Source of the DNA: Hoplostethus atlanticus
Lineage: Eukaryota; Chordata; Actinopteri; Trachichthyiformes; Trachichthyidae
NCBI GenBank assembly: GCA_034670405.1
Contig: JAXDDX010000023.1
Location: forward strand, 4,238,501-4,302,500
Length of the DNA stretch: 64,000 nucleotides
Reading direction: 5' to 3'
A model generated the notes under the pieces. That model searched no databases. It had not been told where the DNA came from and saw only the letters and a list, made by a program, of their open reading frames with translations. A program made the translations under genes and the position numbers. Positions 34,506 through 47,734 of this stretch are shown here, in pieces; within the stretch, counting starts at the first letter, position 1, and each line of letters opens with the position of its first letter.

Positions 34506-36755
34506 ATGAAGAATTTGAACTTCAATAATAATCACATTCAATATCAAGCCATTGCATTCAATTTCAAATTGTGCTTTACAAATCCATTTTTTTAATTAAT
34601 TTACAAAGAAATTTTGAATTCATTGGTTCAATATGAGCATGGCAATTTCAGATGTATCCAATTCAAACACAATTTCTGCTTGTACTAATCTCTTTCCGTA
34701 CTATGTAGGCTACCGTAACTATTCTTTAATGTTCTGCATATTGTTTGATGCATAGGTTGTCTGAACCGAGTGTGAGCTTTCTGCATGTACAACACATTAA
34801 CCAACTACATCAACCAATTACAATACATAAACAATATATTACTGTACTTTTAAGGTACAAATAAGTTACAAAAATGTACAAATGATCCTCATGATCCTGA
34901 TTTTCAAGGCACCTTGGCTAATGTTCAGCTCGCCATTGGAGTCCTATAGTATATGTGGCTGCATTTTTTAACTAATGTGAAAAAGGACATCTGTAGATAT
35001 TTCTATAGACTTCTATAAGGACTCAAATGTTTTCTTTATAGGAAATGATAATATCATATCTTGGCTGAATAACAAACACCTGTATAACAAAACACCATTA
35101 TTTGAGTGTTTGCTATTTTATTGAAATTTGAAAACCACATCATTAATGACAGAAAAATATGTTTGAATATCTGCTGGTGGTGGTATGGTTTACATTGTAA
35201 TCCAATTCAAACACAGGTGTCAATACTAAAGAATCGTAACACTAATGGCAGGTAGCCAGCTAACAAGATAGCTTACAGACATCATTCATAAGACATTTTT
35301 TTAAGACATTCATTTTCGTGGCCCAAATGTTTTTCAGTCAAAAGGACAATTTGTCAGTTTCAAATCCTTCACACAGTAAAGTGTCACCAACCTATGTTAA
35401 CAATTACAGAGGATGTTTTATAACAAGTATGTTAAGCACACAATTAAAAAGACAATGAGAAGCAAAAGTAAATTACCCCAAGACCTGGATGGCTGTAGCT
35501 GTTCAACAAGTTTCAGGTGATCCTGGGGCAAAGCTGTTAAGTTAAAACACTGCAAAGAAAAACTTGTGATCACAATGCCTAAAGCAAAAGACATGAGCCC
35601 CTTAGGCATGTGCAAGTGGAATTACCTGTATTTTAAGTGAATTATTAGCATTTTTCTTTCATTGTGGGGACCATAAACATCACTTTCAAGGATACATGAC
35701 AAGAATTTACACTCATGTTTTTGCTTTGACAAAGGTGAGCTTGATGGTCGAAAAGGACCATGTGAGGGCAACAGGCATAAGTATGGCAAAGATTTGGCTA
35801 CACAGAGACAATTCAAAGTGTTTGTGTTGTCCTGGGTTGCCATGGCATTGTTTTAACACAATCAAATGTGGTTGTTTTTGGAATAGGCTGCACAGTTGGC
35901 ACAAAGCCTTTGCAATAGAGTCTACTATGTTTGCTTCCCTTCATCTCTTCAGCCCCCTATGATTATCTGTTCACTTGCTTGACAACATGCTTGGTGCAAT
36001 GGGTGAAAGTGGATGACAACTATCAGGGTGTGCCTCTTGAGCAGGTGTGAAATGATGCGTGATAGATGTTGAAGGATTTGAGTGTGTGTGTGCATACTGT
36101 AAAGTATGGCAAAACATTTTTATCAGCATAGCCCATGAATAAGGCAAGGAATTACTGATTGCACTTTGAGCTGCACCTCTTTGACCTTTTATGCTGACAT
36201 TCAAAGTGTACAACTCAAAATTAAACTTGATTGTTTAATTTATACCATGTACAGTAACTCTGAGAACAGAAAATCACATAGGCAGTGTTTCACACGCAAC
36301 ATAGAAAGTCTTATCCAAATTATAATGCATTATAATGAAGCATCTTAATTGATTGTCATTAATAAGTGCAGTCACTAGTATCTTGTCCAGGCACATTTTA
36401 TGCATTCCAGTGTCACTTGCAAATCTTGCAACAAAGATGACCTGCGTTCTACCACCTAACCAAGCTGTCAAGTTTCAAGCTGCAATTAGACCTTCAAAGA
36501 TTTTTTGGCAAAATGAACTGCTGAAACTAATATGTTTTTAACTACTGAGACTGCTAATTTAGAATGGGGAAGTGGATCAGACTGGGGAATGCACCAGGTA
36601 GGGGTGGAGGTGGTAACACATTTCCTTACAAAGGCCTTATTGTAGTGCGTCCTCTGGAAAAAGTATTTTGTTTAGTGCTCACACAGTATTATTGTGTATC
36701 GAAGTTCATTTTCATGGGTAATACAGATTAATACACTGACATAAAGTCACTTTTT
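34506..36755. other. Intergenic DNA without recognised genes
   Basis: AT-rich sequence with no supportable exon. Open frames of 60-90 codons here (for example 35696-35962) lack recognisable features. Confidence 0.55.
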
Positions 36756-37600
36756 TGTTCAAAGTCTTTTTATTTTCATTTATAATATTACAGACACAAT
36801 TCTCAACATTTTCTCCCCTTCCCTCAACCTTCCCCATGCCCCACCTCCAACATTACATTACATTACAGGCATTTAGCAGACGCTTTTATCCAAAGCGACT
36901 TACAATAAGTGCATTCAACATAGGTAGGCAAGAAAACTACTAATCACCAGAAATCGCAAGTGCATTTCCTTCATAAACAAGCAACTAAGAGCATAACTAG
37001 CGCTAAGGTAAAAGTGCAATAAGTTAGCTACCTACTTTTCTTAAACAAATGAGACAAATAAGAAGATCAAATGAGCAAGAGCTAAGACAAATAAGTGTAT
37101 CAAATAAACAAGAGCCAATAAACAAGAGCTCATACAAATAATTGACGACAAATAGGCAAGGCTAAGAGGAAGGGTCACCCTTATTGCACAATTCAAACAT
37201 TAATTTAAGGTAAAGAAGACCTACGCACAAGGTCTAAGACATAATAAAATTAAAATAATAAAGTAGAATAAAGAATAAAAACAATAAAAATAATATATAA
37301 AAAAGGGGGGAGAAGGTCACTTTTTTTAAGACACTGAAAGATCAAGGAGGATCCATTTTTTTGACATAGGTTAAAACAGGCTGCCATACTTCATAGAACT
37401 TGAGGGCTTGGCCTCTCATAGAATAGCAGATCTTCTCCAACATTATATAATGCAAAAGGTCTTTAGTCCAGAAGCCAAAAGCCACTTTAAGGTAAAGTGC
37501 TACCATGGAGGTCAACAGAGAAAATAAATGAGGGTTTAAATAAAAGAAGGAGATGGTTGGAAAAAGGATAAAGAGAATGCTTCATAAGGCTGTGCCTTGT
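36756..37600. mobile_element. Probable LINE-derived 3' fragment interrupted by a short interspersed repeat
   Basis: The left flank (T-rich, TTTTTATTTTCATTTATAAT, then CCCCTTCCC) and the right flank (AAGGAGGATCC...CATAGAACTTGAGGGCTTGG) both look like parts of a LINE 3' region in antisense. The ATTAC-TTTAGCAGACGC repeat (36848 to about 37060) sits between them, as if inserted. This nested reading is an inference from resemblance. Confidence 0.35.
36848..37065 (+). mobile_element. Short interspersed repeat with ATTAC tail, copy 2 (long)
   Basis: It starts with CATTACATTACATTACA, then GCATTTAGCAGACGCTTTTA and CCAAAGCGACTTACAATAAG. It continues through ACTAATCACCAGAAATCGCA and AAAAGTGCAATAAG. The inverted copy at 62820-63016 matches over the same length. 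Confidence 0.7.
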
Positions 37601-37706
37601 CACTCATAGTTGTCATAGTTCCAGAAAAAGGAATTTACTATTTACTCAGCATCCTTTACATCCTTTTAAATTAATTAATAAATGATTCACAGGGAGGATA
37701 GGGCTC

Positions 37707-37710
<4 letters not shown>

Positions 37711-37802
<92 letters not shown>

Positions 37803-37808
37803 GTGCGT
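37711..37808. repeat. (TG)n microsatellite, about 95 bp
   Basis: A long TG array broken by TTATG near 37742 and ending in TGCG variants. Confidence 0.96.
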
Positions 37809-37809
37809 A

Positions 37810-39640
37810 CTTCCCATGGACAAAAAATAAATAAATAAATCAACTCATGATGTGGAAAGTGCTTTTACTTTGGGTGTTTTTTTTACATGCTGGACTACTG
37901 TTATAAGAAAAGAATTTACAACTGTAAAGCCCAAAGCATTTGACACATAAAACATAACCCTCAAATGATTATCTTACACATTGACACATGGATGCAGAAA
38001 TGTGTCTACCACTTAGCAATGCATGAACTAATAACCCCAGCCCCGCCCTGGTGGACACACACACACTTTCTTTTCAAAAGAATGATATTCATTCAAAAAC
38101 TTGCAACGTGCAAAAAGTAAATGATCTCACACACCTGGCAGCATAAACCATAAACCTGGCTAGAACCAGTGTCCAGGACTTTATGACAGTCAAGACCAAT
38201 TGCCATTTCAGACAAGCACGGACAAGGCCCATCTATGTCTATCCTTTCTTAGTGTTACATCATCTACAAACTTTAGACTTTAAGCTGCTTCCTCTTGTCA
38301 TTAGTTTACCAGGCTTTTCCACAATGCAACTACTGAGATTGTCGGTCATGGCCTCACCCTGCTTGTAATCTGTATTGTATGTGATTTACTCACACCATGT
38401 ATCATTCAAGTATGCACAAAAAGTGTTTCTGTTAAGAAACACAGCATGAGAAAATAAATGAGAGATGAGAGGATTAAAGTTGGTGTCTGTGTGTTGGAGG
38501 GATACGGGTAAATAAGTGATACATAAATAACTGATCCATCAACAAATATTCTGGTTTTTGTTGCTGAGTATTGTACATCTGGTCAAAATTACTAGGAAGC
38601 AAAAGTAGCACATAGTTTTTCTCCCAATAGTTGCTGCAGAGCAGAGATGGAGCTTTAGAGTAAAGTTCCACACCATGGTAGAAATGAAAGGCATGTGCAT
38701 GTGAAAGTTAGAGAAGAATGAAAAAGAATGCAGGCCTCACCTAAACCAAAGGTGCAGAGGCAGAGCGACTGGGATTGGTGTTTGAATATAGCAAAACTGG
38801 GTGTGGTAACACATAGCAAGTGAAAATCCTACTAAGAAATGTGTAATGCCCGTCACTCATTCACTCATTATTTTGCTGCCAGTATGCAGCAATGTTGTAA
38901 ATAAACTCAAATTGTGCTCATAATACGCTTGAAGCATATAATTTTGTGTGGCAACCTATTTGGCAACATTCAAGATTCAAGTTCATTCAACTTTCTCTTG
39001 CTCCACCTGTTGTAACAAGACAATACACACTGAGATAAAACTCTGCCCAGGGCATTCAGTTGAATAATATAATAATAAAATATATTAGAGTTTAGATAAA
39101 TTGTGCTATGCTGGAGTGCAGCACTTAAATTGTATGATTCCATATTTGTTTGTATTATGTCCATAATACTATAATACTAATAGAGTGCTATTGCTACATA
39201 TGGCATGAAATGACCAACTTGGTTGCAACTCAGAATGTGCAAATTTTGAAATGAATGTCTCTATGTTCATAGGCAAGGGCTGACCATTCTGATATATCCA
39301 TACTCTCCAAAATGACAACTAAGCTAATGCACCTTCTCCTTGGTTGTCAAACACTAATTTTGCACTGTAGAAATTAGACTGTGAGACCGTGCTTGCTCAC
39401 ATAATCACATTTTGTTACATTCAACTTCTTCACCACTCTCTCTTTCCCTTCAGCCAGTCCCAGTGGAGGGTGTGTCATGGCTTATCTCCTGACAAGCCCT
39501 CTCTACCTGTTTTACAGGACTGGCCACTCCTGCCACCCAGAGCCTGAGGCGGGTGGGCTGAGCTGAAGGGGAGGGTATACAGCCAAAGTGAGATTGCAGG
39601 TTGAAGTGGCTGAATGTTGAGGAGGGCCCTCCCCCTGGGT
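37810..39640. other. Intergenic DNA upstream of the second type II keratin
   Basis: No exon is supportable. The last 200 bases (39440-39650) become GC-richer and contain repeated GGAGGG/CCTCCC blocks ahead of the TATA box, and probably include proximal promoter elements. Confidence 0.55.
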
Positions 39641-39649
39641 CAGCACAGC

Positions 39650-39657
39650 CATAAAAG
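39650..39657 (+). promoter_or_regulatory. TATA box of second type II keratin gene
   Basis: CATAAAAG about 150 bases upstream of the ATG at 39802. It predicts transcription start near 39680 and a 5' UTR of about 120 bases. Confidence 0.6.
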
Positions 39658-39801
39658 CAGGCAGTCAGCAGTCAGACATTCAGAGGGACTTGGATCTCCT
39701 TTTGAAGCCTGCTTGTCTTCTGTCCTCCTCCAGCCACCCACATTCTTTAAGAGTCTTCAACTTCCAGCTTGTTAAAGCAGAATCAACTACCGACTTCAAC
39801 C

Positions 39802-42800
39802 ATGAGTGTAAGAAGAGTGTCACAGTTCTCCTCCAGGTCTTCCCAGGTTGTACCATCCAGCTACTCACGTAGCTCAAAGTCTGGAGGTTTCGGACAAAAC
39901 GTGGGTGCTATTATGTCTACCAGAAGCTTCTCTCAGTCCAGTACACCTGGTGGCTTCAGTGGTGGCTACGGAGCTGGTGCAGGAAGAGGCTTCGGAGCTG
40001 GAGCTGGCTTCGGAGCTGGAGCTGGCTTCGGAGGTGGCTATGGAGGTGGCTATGGAGGTGCAGAAATGGCCTCTATCCCTATCACAGCTGTGACCGTCAA
40101 CCAGAGCCTGTTGGCCCCCCTGAACCTGGAGATTGACCCCAACATCCAGGCAGTCCGCACCCAGGAGAAGGAGCAGATCAAGACCCTCAACAACCGCTTC
40201 GCCTCCTTCATCGACAAGGTTGGTTCCTGTTCCTGTGTCTTTCTTCCATATGTGCAATTTAGGCGTCACCACCTGAGTACTGAAAAATTACAGGCTCACT
40301 CTAGGCTACGTGCACATCTTATATCAGCTGTCATAAATGACCACCAAAGTTACATACCAGTGATCACAGATTTCTGATTGGATTTGGCTACAGCAGTGTG
40401 CTGCTACAGACATTCCTTGAAACTGCAGAGCACTTTTCACCTGACAGACAGACACGTTGCTCTTCTTGCTGACAATGCTTTCACTGAGATGTCATAACTA
40501 TCTTTAACCTCAGGAATCTGAGTCTGTGTATTGAAACGTAAAAAAGATAAGCAAATTGAGAGAGCTGTGAATTTTATCTCTTGGGTTGTACATCCATCAA
40601 TGAGTTACAGCCTCTGGGATTATCTTATAAAACTCTCAAAAGCTTTTGATCATGCATCCATCTGTAACCCCACCCTAAGGTTACCTATGGAAGAAAGTTA
40701 CGGTCTTTGCCCACTATCTATGGGTGTGGATTCCATTGCATGCACTCATCCATCTCTTACCTGTAAGGCCGGCAGGCAGAATAGGGATTTATCTGCACCA
40801 TGCCCACAGAGTCCAAAGTCTGGCTTCTGCATATTGCGTCTATCACCTAGTTACAGAGCAGTAAAACAAATTTCACTCGTTTTTGACCAAGTGGAGTGTT
40901 ACGGTATATGCTACAACTACACTCTGCACTTGCATACCAACTGCATGTTGATTTCCTTTCTGCATTGTAGAGTCGCAATCCATAAACATCAGAAATTGGC
41001 ATTGAGTCAAACCTTCACAAAACAAAGCACATATCTCTTGATACTGAGCTGCTTTGTCCTCTGTAGTTTATCTGCCACACCTAGTTTTTCTTATGGCTGG
41101 AAAGACTGTGTGGCCTTCAGAGCTCAGCAGAGCATGTGGGATGAGTCATAGCAAACACGAGAGATAGGTGAAACATTTAAAGTCACATACACAATCGGTT
41201 GCTCCTTGGCAGAGAAATTCTGGATATATATATTCTTTTGTTTTGAGAAAGAAGAATTAGAGCAATGCATCTCATGGTTATTAAAGAGCTCAAATTTCTT
41301 CATACTTGTTGGGATTTCAACTACTTAGACAGGACATATTATCACTCACATTATCATGTGCCTTCATCATGAGTTACAGTGGTTGTGGACAGGGTGTGGC
41401 AGTTCAGGCCCAACCCTGTGACAATAGTAGTCTATCTATTTAGCCATGCAGGTAAAGGCGTGGTCTCTTCCTGGGATCCTGCTGCTTGGTTAAACTTGTT
41501 ATGTCAGCATACCACAAACCCTGACACACCCTTAAAATATTTTGTCTCTCATCCTTCACTTTAAAAAACATAAGAATGTTTTAATCACTATGAGTTTCAA
41601 GGCAATTCAGGAGGAGCACTGAAGAGTCAATGCTATTTTTTTGAATTTTCAAATCATGAATGGAGCACCATCATATCCTATCCTCATTTATATATTGTCC
41701 AATATATAAAATCCAATGTAAAAATGAACTGTAATAACATAAACTAACTATTTGAAATAGCCATCTGACAATTTTCCTTGGTTCTGTTCCTCTACAGGTA
41801 CGCTTCCTGGAGCAGCAGAACAAGATGCTGGAGACCAAGTGGAGCCTCCTGCAGGACCAGACCACCACCCGCTCCAACATCGATGCCATGTTCGAGGCCT
41901 ACATCAGCAACCTGCGCAGACAGCTTGATGGGCTCGGCAATGAGAAGGTCAAGCTGGAGGGAGAGCTGAAGAACATGCAGGGCCTGGTTGAGGACTTCAA
42001 GAGAAAGTGAGTGTTGACATGACATGGCCAATATTGTTAAAATATACTGACATCACTAATACTGTCACCAGATTTCCAGAGAGTATGTGTGCTACAATTT
42101 TGCTTTGTGCTTCAATAGGTATGAAGATGAAATCAACAAGCGTGCATCAGTGGAGAATGAGTTTGTGCTGCTGAAGAAGGTGCGAATGAAGCAAGACACT
42201 CCAATTTGTCATCCTGGTGTATGATACAGTGCGGTTGATTAAATGTGCATTCTGTTAACATTTGTTAATAATTCTTGTTCCAGGATGTTGATGGTGCCTA
42301 CATGAACAAGGTGGATTTGGAAGCCAAGGTTGACGCTCTTCAGGATGAGATCAACTTCCTCAGGGCCGTCTACGAGGCTGTATGTACTATTCACATTGTG
42401 TAACACAACCCAGTCACCTGTTACATATTACATCATACCATGTATCAATCACTTAATTGGAGTACGAGTTGATCCAGTCACAGTATAAATCAATTAACAA
42501 TAAGACAACAAGTCAATTGTGCTTTGCAATGTCCATTGGTTCTCTAGGAGCTGCGTGAGCTGCAAGGCCAGATCAAGGACACCTCTGTCATTGTGGAGAT
42601 GGACAACAGCCGTAACCTTGACATGGATTCTATTGTGGCTGAAGTGCGCGCTCAGTATGAAGACATTGCCAACCGCAGCAGGGCCGAAGCAGAGACATGG
42701 TACAAACAGAAGGTGAGTAAACAGCAAAGCCAAGAGATATTTCATGAGCCTTTGATATAAACGTGTAGTGCTTCCCCAACTTTCTTTTTTCATAAACTAT

Positions 42801-43717
42801 GATGTATTTTTTTCATAATAGTATGAGGAGATGCAGTCCTCTGCTGGTCAGTATGGTGATGACCTGCGCTCAACCAAGACTGAGATTGCTGAGCTGAACC
42901 GCATGATTGCCCGTCTTCAGAATGAGATCGATGCTGTCAAGGGACAGGTATATTTCTAGAACCTTATTGACAACCTCTGCCTACGTGTTAGCAAATGATA
43001 ACAGTGGCTAATTGATGAAGAAGTCGACTAATTCTTATGCCACTTATTTTCTACAGAGGGTTAACCTTGAGGCTCAGATCTCTGAGGCTGAGGACCGTGG
43101 TGAGCTGGCCGTGAGGGACGCCAGGCTCCGCATCAAGGACCTGGAGGATGCTCTTCAGAGAGCCAAGCAGGACATGGCCCGCCAGGTGCGCGAATACCAG
43201 GAGCTGATGAACGTCAAGCTGGCCCTGGACATTGAGATCGCCACCTACAGGAAGCTGCTGGAAGGAGAGGAGAGCAGGTGGGATAAAATTAGATATCGAA
43301 TGCTGTTTCATGGCTGCAGCATTTGACACTCCTCAACCTTGAATCAAGCACTATGCTAACCGTATTTCATTCCATCATTAGATTGTCCTCTGGTGGTGCC
43401 ACTGCGACCATCCACGTGCAGCAGACCTCTGGAGGTGGCGGTAGGTGTTATATTTCAATACCACTGTTCATCATCCTTAATAATGATCATGAGTAGTACC
43501 AAACTAACAAACAATGCTGACACCAAAGAATAGATGGATGAAACCTATTGCGTTTATTTATCCCTCTTTCTCTGTGTTCACAGGATACTCCAGCGGTGGC
43601 TCCAGCGGTGGATTTGGCTATGGTGGCAGCAGCCTGAGTGGAGGTTATGGAATGGGCGGTGGTGCCACCATCACCAAGTCCTCAGTCACATCCAGCAGTT
43701 CATCAAGACGTTATTAA
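39802..43717 (+). CDS. Type II keratin (krt4/krt5-like), complete nine-exon gene
   Basis: A type II intermediate-filament protein that needs a type I partner. Exons are 39802-40218, 41798-42006, 42119-42179, 42284-42379, 42548-42712, 42822-42947, 43057-43277, 43382-43440 and 43584-43717. Internal sizes 209, 61, 96, 165, 126 and 221 equal those of the krt8-like gene, and the joined frame is open for 495 codons. The ATG in TCAACCATGA is chosen over an in-frame one eleven codons upstream. The head holds Gly-Ala-Gly and [13 protein letters not shown] repeats, then [20 protein letters not shown]. Helix initiation is [14 protein letters not shown] (126-139). Helix termination is [15 protein letters not shown] (to 432). 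The Ser/Gly tail ends TSSSSSRRY, the normal epidermal type. A tandem relative of the krt8-like gene in the same orientation, 14 kb downstream. The exact paralogue name cannot be decided by eye. Confidence 0.94.
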
Positions 43718-44026
43718 AAAGGAGAACAGATCACCTTTCCCTTCTGAAACCCTTAAATTTGATCTAAATCTTTACCCTGTCATGGTGCTATCCAATACTG
43801 TTCAACATATCCAATAGAGCGTGTTACACTGCAAACAGTTTTCAAGGACATACATTGTACTGTTCAACATCATTTAACAGGAGGTTCTGATGCCAAAATT
43901 GTTATCTCTCTGCACTGACATCTAAGGAAAAGAACTACAAAAAAAACTATGTTGTAACCAGATTTATTTTGTGAAGGACGTCTTAGCAACACGACTAATG
44001 AATGTTGCAGCAATTGATTGAACACA

Positions 44027-44032
44027 AATAAA
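44027..44032 (+). terminator. Polyadenylation signal of second type II keratin
   Basis: AATAAA about 310 bases past the TAA stop at 43715-43717, followed by a TGTTGT-rich stretch that could serve as the downstream element. Confidence 0.65.
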
Positions 44033-44049
44033 TCTGAGATCTGAAATTG

Positions 44050-45930
44050 TTGTCTCTCACTCTTATTACTTTTTTGCTATTGCTATGACAATTCAAACAA
44101 TCCTAAGTACCGAAGGGAGGCCATGGCCTGGGTACCTCAAGTTTGGGAGTATTAACATTAACATGAGTAACCAGCTCAATTACAAATATGACTACAACTA
44201 CTACTACTACTACTACTAATAATAATAATAATATACTTTATATTGCCCTTTTCATGCACAGCGTGTATGCTAAAATTAGAAAACATTAAATGTGGAAAAT
44301 GGGAGGATGGATAGTGAAGGATAATAAATATTCCAGAGTTTTATTTGTATAGGCTTACCTGTATGCAAAACTCCTTAAGTAGCTCTGAAACAACATGGCT
44401 GAGTTAGGTTGACAGTGTTCAGGAGAAGAGAAAATGGAGGCTGTTGTATATTCCTCTTTTGAAAAGACCACAAAGCTACAACTGTCACACACTCACAACT
44501 ACTCTTGAGCTGGGGGCGAGGGAATGTCATTGGTCTTATAATATATCTTGTCAGCTAATTCCAATGCACATTGAGCAGCAAAGCAAAGCAAAGACCTGCT
44601 ATTTGTGCATTACTTCCAGTGCCCCGTTGAGGCCAAATTGTGCAGCACAATCTACATGAGCTAAATTACTCATCCCATTATTGACTGCCAACAAACAGCA
44701 GTATGGCAATATGACCCAAGTAGTGTGTTTAAATTGAATGTATTCATTCAAGGATATAGTATGGTTTGGAAAAGCAGTCTAAATCTGACATGAACCACAT
44801 CCTTCTGACTTTTTCTCCTTACAGCCTTCTCACTTAGCTACTCTTATATAACTGATTCATTCATTGAAAGAAACCTAACTCACAGGATGGAGTTTCATGG
44901 ATACTAGGAGTGTAGAAAATCAACGTTGAGTATTTCCACATTGACAGAATTTCACATGAGGGCAGTGTTGTGCCATTTTTGCCCTGAGTGACTTACTCGC
45001 CTCATACTTGGTGATGCAGTCCACTAGAGCTGCATCTACTGTATTTCTGCTTTCACATAGCCACTGCTAGTTAATATCAAAATCAAGATCTGTTGCCACA
45101 AATCTTTGCTGCCATTAAAATGTTACCATCCAGTGAGAGCACAGGCAAACTGGACTTCACAGAAAACCCCCTTGTCATTTCTGTAATTAATCCCATAAAC
45201 AATAGCATCGGCTGAAAGAGTACCGGCTGCAGAGAGGGACTGTCAGGTACACTAAATTTCCACAGCGATTGTTGTTTTGTACACAGCAGCACAAAGGCAG
45301 GAATGTCAGGAATGAGGAACGGAGAAGAAAGTGTTAGCCGGTGGTCACATGGCAGCTGGGCTTGATTTCTGCTGTTAGTACACTACTTTATCAGAATGGG
45401 TGGTGGACGGGACCTCGACCAAACAAAGCCCCAGCTGCTGTGTGCTCATTAATAGACTGCTCAGACCTCACGCAGTCTCCCAGTAAAGCCAAGTAGAGAT
45501 TGAGCTGCCTGGTCCGGATTTGGCAATCAATACTGTGAAGGGGTATGGGGGAGGAAATGCACTGCAGGGGGGAGACAGGATAGTTTATCCCTTCTGCGTG
45601 GGTGGGTGTGGGTGTAGGTGTGTGTGTGTGTACATCTTCATTTACAGATCAAAAGAAAATATATAATCCAATGCGGTATTTTTTTTAAGTGTATCTAAAT
45701 AGTGAACGATACTATATCCCTTTTTATTGATCTGCAGAGGGCAGAATCGCTGAAAACGCACAGAAGGCACATTTTGAATCAGTTTCTTTGAGAGACAATA
45801 TCAATGCTTGTTGTTCAGAAATCACTCATACTCTTTTACTCCTCAGAAATCACTTTTACTCTTAAAACACAAACAGTGTGCATGTAAGCTGCATTAACTG
45901 CAAGAAGGCAAGTCTTGTTTTATGAACAGC
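44050..45930. other. Intergenic DNA downstream of the keratin genes
   Basis: A (CTA)n(ATA)n run lies at about 44195-44231. Otherwise this is unique-looking sequence without exons. Confidence 0.55.
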
Positions 45931-45932
45931 TT

Positions 45933-46130
45933 TCAGTGGTGGAAAATAAGTAGAGTAATGAGTAGAGTTAAGTAGAGTAGAGTACCATAACTTCAACCTG
46001 AATGATTCAGCGGTTTACTTTTACTCAGTAGATTTTTACACCAGTGATTTTACTTTGACTTAAGTAAAACGAAAGCAATGTAACAGTATTTCTACATGTG
46101 TAGGATAATTTAGTATTCTTTCCACCCCTG
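45933..46130. mobile_element. Short terminal-inverted-repeat element (hAT-type MITE candidate)
   Basis: The left end CAGTGGTGGAAAATA and the right end (reverse complement CAGGGGTGGAAAGAATA) form an imperfect inverted repeat about 198 bp apart. The internal TACTTTTACTC-like and GACTTAAGTAAAA stretches resemble a very common fish non-autonomous DNA transposon. Flanking 8-mers do not match, so no target-site duplication is claimed. Confidence 0.55.
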
Positions 46131-47462
46131 CTCATGATTTAATTAGAGATACCACTGAGTGACTTTGCTCCTGTGCCATAAAGCGTGTGGCAAGGGCTGT
46201 AATCTAAGAACGATGATAAAAAAAGAGAGCAAGTGCTATCATTTATAGTGATGTACTCTCACTCTGCAAATTACAGGCACTGTCATGGATGCCTTTAGCC
46301 TACCTTGCACCCCCTTATCAAATGCAATTCAAACTCTTCCATTTATAGGCGCCAGTATAATTTTGCATTAAAATTCAATCCTTTCAAAGAGACCTCTAAC
46401 AGAGTCTACTTATTTCAGGACCATGTTTAATGGATTAAATGTTGTGAGTTAAAAGGAGGAAAGCACATTTTGAGGATTATATACTTGTAGTAGGTAAAAC
46501 TATATATGATATTATTATATATGGTATTATATGATTGCGTTAGATAAAACTAAATAAAGTGGTCAGTTTATGAATAACATTGGCCACGCCAATATGCTGG
46601 TACAATATGCTACACCACAATAACATATTTTTAATATTTGGTTTTAGTGCTTTATACAAAAAACCTTCTTCTTGAATTGTCTTTGTGAATTCTTGCACAC
46701 CAGCTTGCTTCAGTGTATATTAGTTAAAAGATTCAATTCATGCTCTCAAATCCACAAGCGCCGTGCCTGCCACCATCACTCGATCTTAAGGTAAGATTGA
46801 TGTAAAGGACAGTTCCTCTAGCAGATGAGTGTGTCAAAGAGAAGACATAAGTAGAGTCAACACAAATTATGAGCCTTTACTAGTAGTTATTGTAAATTGA
46901 CTACATGCTGTATTATGGATACTAGTTCTAATTTAATAGGCCTCGTGACTAACTGCGTCTTAGTAGGCCTAGTCACTTTTCTGTGTAACTGTTCTAGTAA
47001 CTATAAAATAAGTACTAGAAATTAATACAATTTGTACTAGTTAAAAAAGATGAAGATAATTCACAACCAAAGTGAAATAGTTTTAGGTTCTCATAGGCAG
47101 AGATATGCAGCAACTTCATTTTCCTCCCCAGGGTTCAGTTCCCCAGGGTTGTGTGCACACCTCCTAGTGTTTGCAGATAAGAAACCGGTCTCCCATTTGG
47201 TTCACGTCTCTTCAAAATGGCATCCATAGTGTTCATTCTTCATGCCGGTTTTCACACACTAAACAGAAAGAAATGTCAGCAAAGAAATTATTTAAAAACC
47301 TAATCTAAAGCTGTGTACTGTATTTTGTATCAACATTGCTGTGAATGGCGTCAACTTTGCTGCTACTGCCTCAACATTCATAGTACAGCCAGTTCAACAA
47401 GTTTCGTAATAACATTCAAAGCCACCTTGAGTTATAGCCATTCTGCCTTTAGTTTAGCTTGT
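46131..47462. other. Intergenic DNA without recognised genes
   Basis: AT-rich sequence with short TATATGATAT-like repeats near 46500. Nothing supportable as a gene. Confidence 0.5.
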
Positions 47463-47734
47463 CCCTAGAGCCGCGCTACTCAACACGCGGCCCGAGGTTA
47501 ATATTATTGCGGCCCTTGGTTGAATTTTTATTGTCATAGCAACTGCCAATAAAAATATAATATTCTCATTTAAATGAACACAAACCACTAAACTAAATTC
47601 TTAATGACCACAAGATGGCGATCGTGCATACTGTGCTTATTTAGCAATCGTGGGATCAACAAAGAAGATAAAACAACACATGATCAGCGACAAAAATGCT
47701 CGGCGCTGGCACTGCCATTGATTTCCTATTTGGC

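Noticed and set aside
40531-41151. 206-codon open frame in intron 1 of the second type II keratin
   Set aside because: It has no recognisable domain, lies wholly within an intron bounded by good keratin splice sites, and reads like low-constraint sequence. I treat it as chance, though a homology search would settle it.
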